A DNA stretch of 34,352 nucleotides. Origin: Actinomycetes bacterium. Its GTDB lineage: Bacteria > Actinomycetota > Acidimicrobiia > Acidimicrobiales > JABEUL01. Below are positions 33,453 to 34,352 of this stretch, piece by piece. The notes under the pieces are model-generated. The model was not told the DNA's origin and did not search any database. It worked only from the letters and a program-made list of their open reading frames with translations. The translations under genes were made by a program, and so were the position numbers. Numbering within the stretch: the stretch's first letter is position 1; each line of letters opens with the position of its first letter. The stretch covers positions 1 to 34,352 of the forward strand of contig JAJYFT010000011.1 of assembly GCA_021790815.1 (NCBI GenBank), in the 5' to 3' direction.

Positions 33453-34145
33453 TCACTTGATTCTCTTAAGGTACCCTCCAGGATTGAAGGTCATATAGTA
33501 CTTTTCTTTTGTAGAATCGACCGCAAAACTGTCATTTTCAGTCAAAAAATCTTGAACTGCCTCGTGTGGTCCTGGTCCAAAATCAGGAAGAACTGGATTG
33601 CCATTTACGTTAGTGTCTTCAACTATCAAATAGTTGTCTAATGTCACAAACTTTGATAACAGATTTAACTCTTTGTAAACATTGTCCCTTGAATGCTCCG
33701 AGTCAAGAATAAGTAAAACCGATTCCAAGCCACTTGACTTTTCTTCTAAGTACTCAATTACGGCAGGGCTAGTCGACATATCCCTAATGTAAGTGATTCT
33801 TGGATGTTCAGGCTGCCCAGGTCTTTCAAGAGTATCTATCGTCACCACCTCTCCTCGGCCCAAAAGATCACACAGATGCGCAAGAAAAAGAGCACTACCT
33901 CCAAGATATGTGCCTGTTTCGATTATAAGATCAGGTTTCGTCTCAAAAATAATTTCCTGGTAAATGAACAGATCTAAAGGACACTTCTGTACGTTGACTC
34001 CCATCCATCTCGAGTCTTGCCAAGTCTGATTTTCGTTAGCGTAGTACAGAGAGTGAAATGCAGATATGGTCGCCCTTTCACTGGCAGACACAGGCATTTC
34101 TCCAGATTCAGTATATTGGATTTCTTGGAATTTATCATCGCTCAC
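33453..34145 (-). CDS. CmcI-like SAM-dependent methyltransferase/hydroxylase family protein
   Basis: 230 residues resembling the CmcI (cephalosporin hydroxylase) family, which also holds rhamnosyl O-methyltransferases. RWMGVNVQKCPLDLFIYQEI, PDLIIETGTYLGGSALFLAH (the SAM-binding glycine motif), GEVVTIDTL, LLILDSEHSRDNVYKELNLL, NYLIVEDTNVNGNPVLPDFG and PGPHEAVQDFL are typical. Despite the family name most members are probably O-methyltransferases acting on sugars or lipids. The substrate is unknown. It stands alone, between purA (287 bases away) and the divergent purF start. Confidence 0.85.
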   Translation of the reverse strand: MSDDKFQEIQYTESGEMPVSASERATISAFHSLYYANENQTWQDSRWMGVNVQKCPLDLFIYQEIIFETKPDLIIETGTYLGGSALFLAHLCDLLGRGEVVTIDTLERPGQPEHPRITYIRDMSTSPAVIEYLEEKSSGLESVLLILDSEHSRDNVYKELNLLSKFVTLDNYLIVEDTNVNGNPVLPDFGPGPHEAVQDFLTENDSFAVDSTKEKYYMTFNPGGYLKRIK

Positions 34146-34257
34146 ACTGCAACTATAATCGCATTTGGAACTTCATAAAGATAACCTTACGATAACTAAC
34201 CTGGGCGGTAAATAAGGATTTTGAGACAACTTCTGAAATTTAAATGCTTAAAGGAGC

Positions 34258-34352
34258 ATGAAGGGTCTAATTCTATGGCAAAATATCATTGTGAAAGAAT
34301 CTTGCGGTGTATTTGGTGTTTACGCGCCAGGAGCACCGGTATCGCACATGAC
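34258..34352 (+). CDS. purF: Amidophosphoribosyltransferase, N-terminal fragment cut by the window end
   Basis: The last bases encode KESCGVFGVYAPGAPVSHM, the N-terminus of PurF, whose nucleophilic Cys becomes residue 1 after removal of a short propeptide. PurF makes phosphoribosylamine, the first step of de novo purine synthesis, and would feed PurD here. Two starts are possible: ATG at 34258 (15-residue propeptide, AGGAG but only one base away) or GTG at 34291 (4 residues, no Shine-Dalgarno). The ATG is the furthest possible, since a TAA is in frame at 34249. It diverges from the methyltransferase gene across about 110 bases. The 3' part lies outside the window. Confidence 0.82.
   Translation, partial: MKGLILWQNIIVKESCGVFGVYAPGAPVSHM

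Noticed and set aside
33316-33498. 60-codon plus-strand frame upstream of purA
   Set aside because: It overlaps the 3' end of the methyltransferase gene, has no ribosome binding site and no recognisable protein pattern.

Overview
This AT-leaning window reads like a chromosomal segment of a free-living, probably marine, actinobacterium of the Acidimicrobiia / Actinomarinales type. That placement is inference. It rests on an actinobacterial gene order matching the Mycobacterium tuberculosis Rv3626c-Rv3598c neighbourhood (F420-associated metalloprotease, tilS, hpt, folE, folP, folB, folK, DUF2520 protein, panC, panD, coaX, lysS), a SigR/RsrA-like sigma/anti-sigma pair, very tight packing, and many TTG and GTG starts. 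No rRNA, tRNA, CRISPR array or prophage was seen.

Left edge (1-1068): a decayed IS607-family insertion sequence on the minus strand. The serine recombinase is nearly full length but carries three in-frame stops, and the TnpB gene is internally deleted and frameshifted. Next (1074-2875) come a divergent PaaI-type thioesterase and a thiolase, with back-to-back promoters and a perfect palindromic operator at the thiolase transcription start. A minus-strand pair follows: an MprF/LysX-type membrane protein without its LysRS part, and a hexapeptide acyltransferase. Acetyl-CoA synthetase (5382-7379) diverges from that pair.

Stress and signalling block (7406-11044): methionine sulfoxide reductase B, a YceI protein, a divergent MarR regulator, a membrane diguanylate cyclase with intact GGDEF motif and I-site, then an ECF sigma factor with its zinc-cysteine anti-sigma factor.

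Cofactor block (11182-24344, all plus strand): metalloprotease, tilS, hpt, then folate (folE, folP, a phosphatase-like protein with an eroded active site, a FolB-FolK fusion), pantothenate/CoA (DUF2520 protein, panC, panD, coaX) and NAD (nadB, nadC), ending in lysS and a PHP phosphoesterase. ftsH, usual between hpt and folE in this neighbourhood, is absent.

Purine block (24312-34352): purA-purD-purB-purC-purS-purQ form a nearly continuous minus-strand operon. purL is also on the minus strand but is separated from purQ by a plus-strand gene of unknown function and a stretch that looks like gene debris. A CmcI-like methyltransferase lies between purA and the start of a plus-strand purF, which is cut by the window edge. 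The cofactor and purine blocks are linked through GTP (folE), folate one-carbon units, adenylates and PRPP. The most unusual items are the pseudophosphatase-like gene inside the folate operon, the interruption of the purQ/purL neighbourhood, the IS607 fossil, the palindromic operator at the thiolase promoter, and the repeated use of TTGA stop/start junctions.
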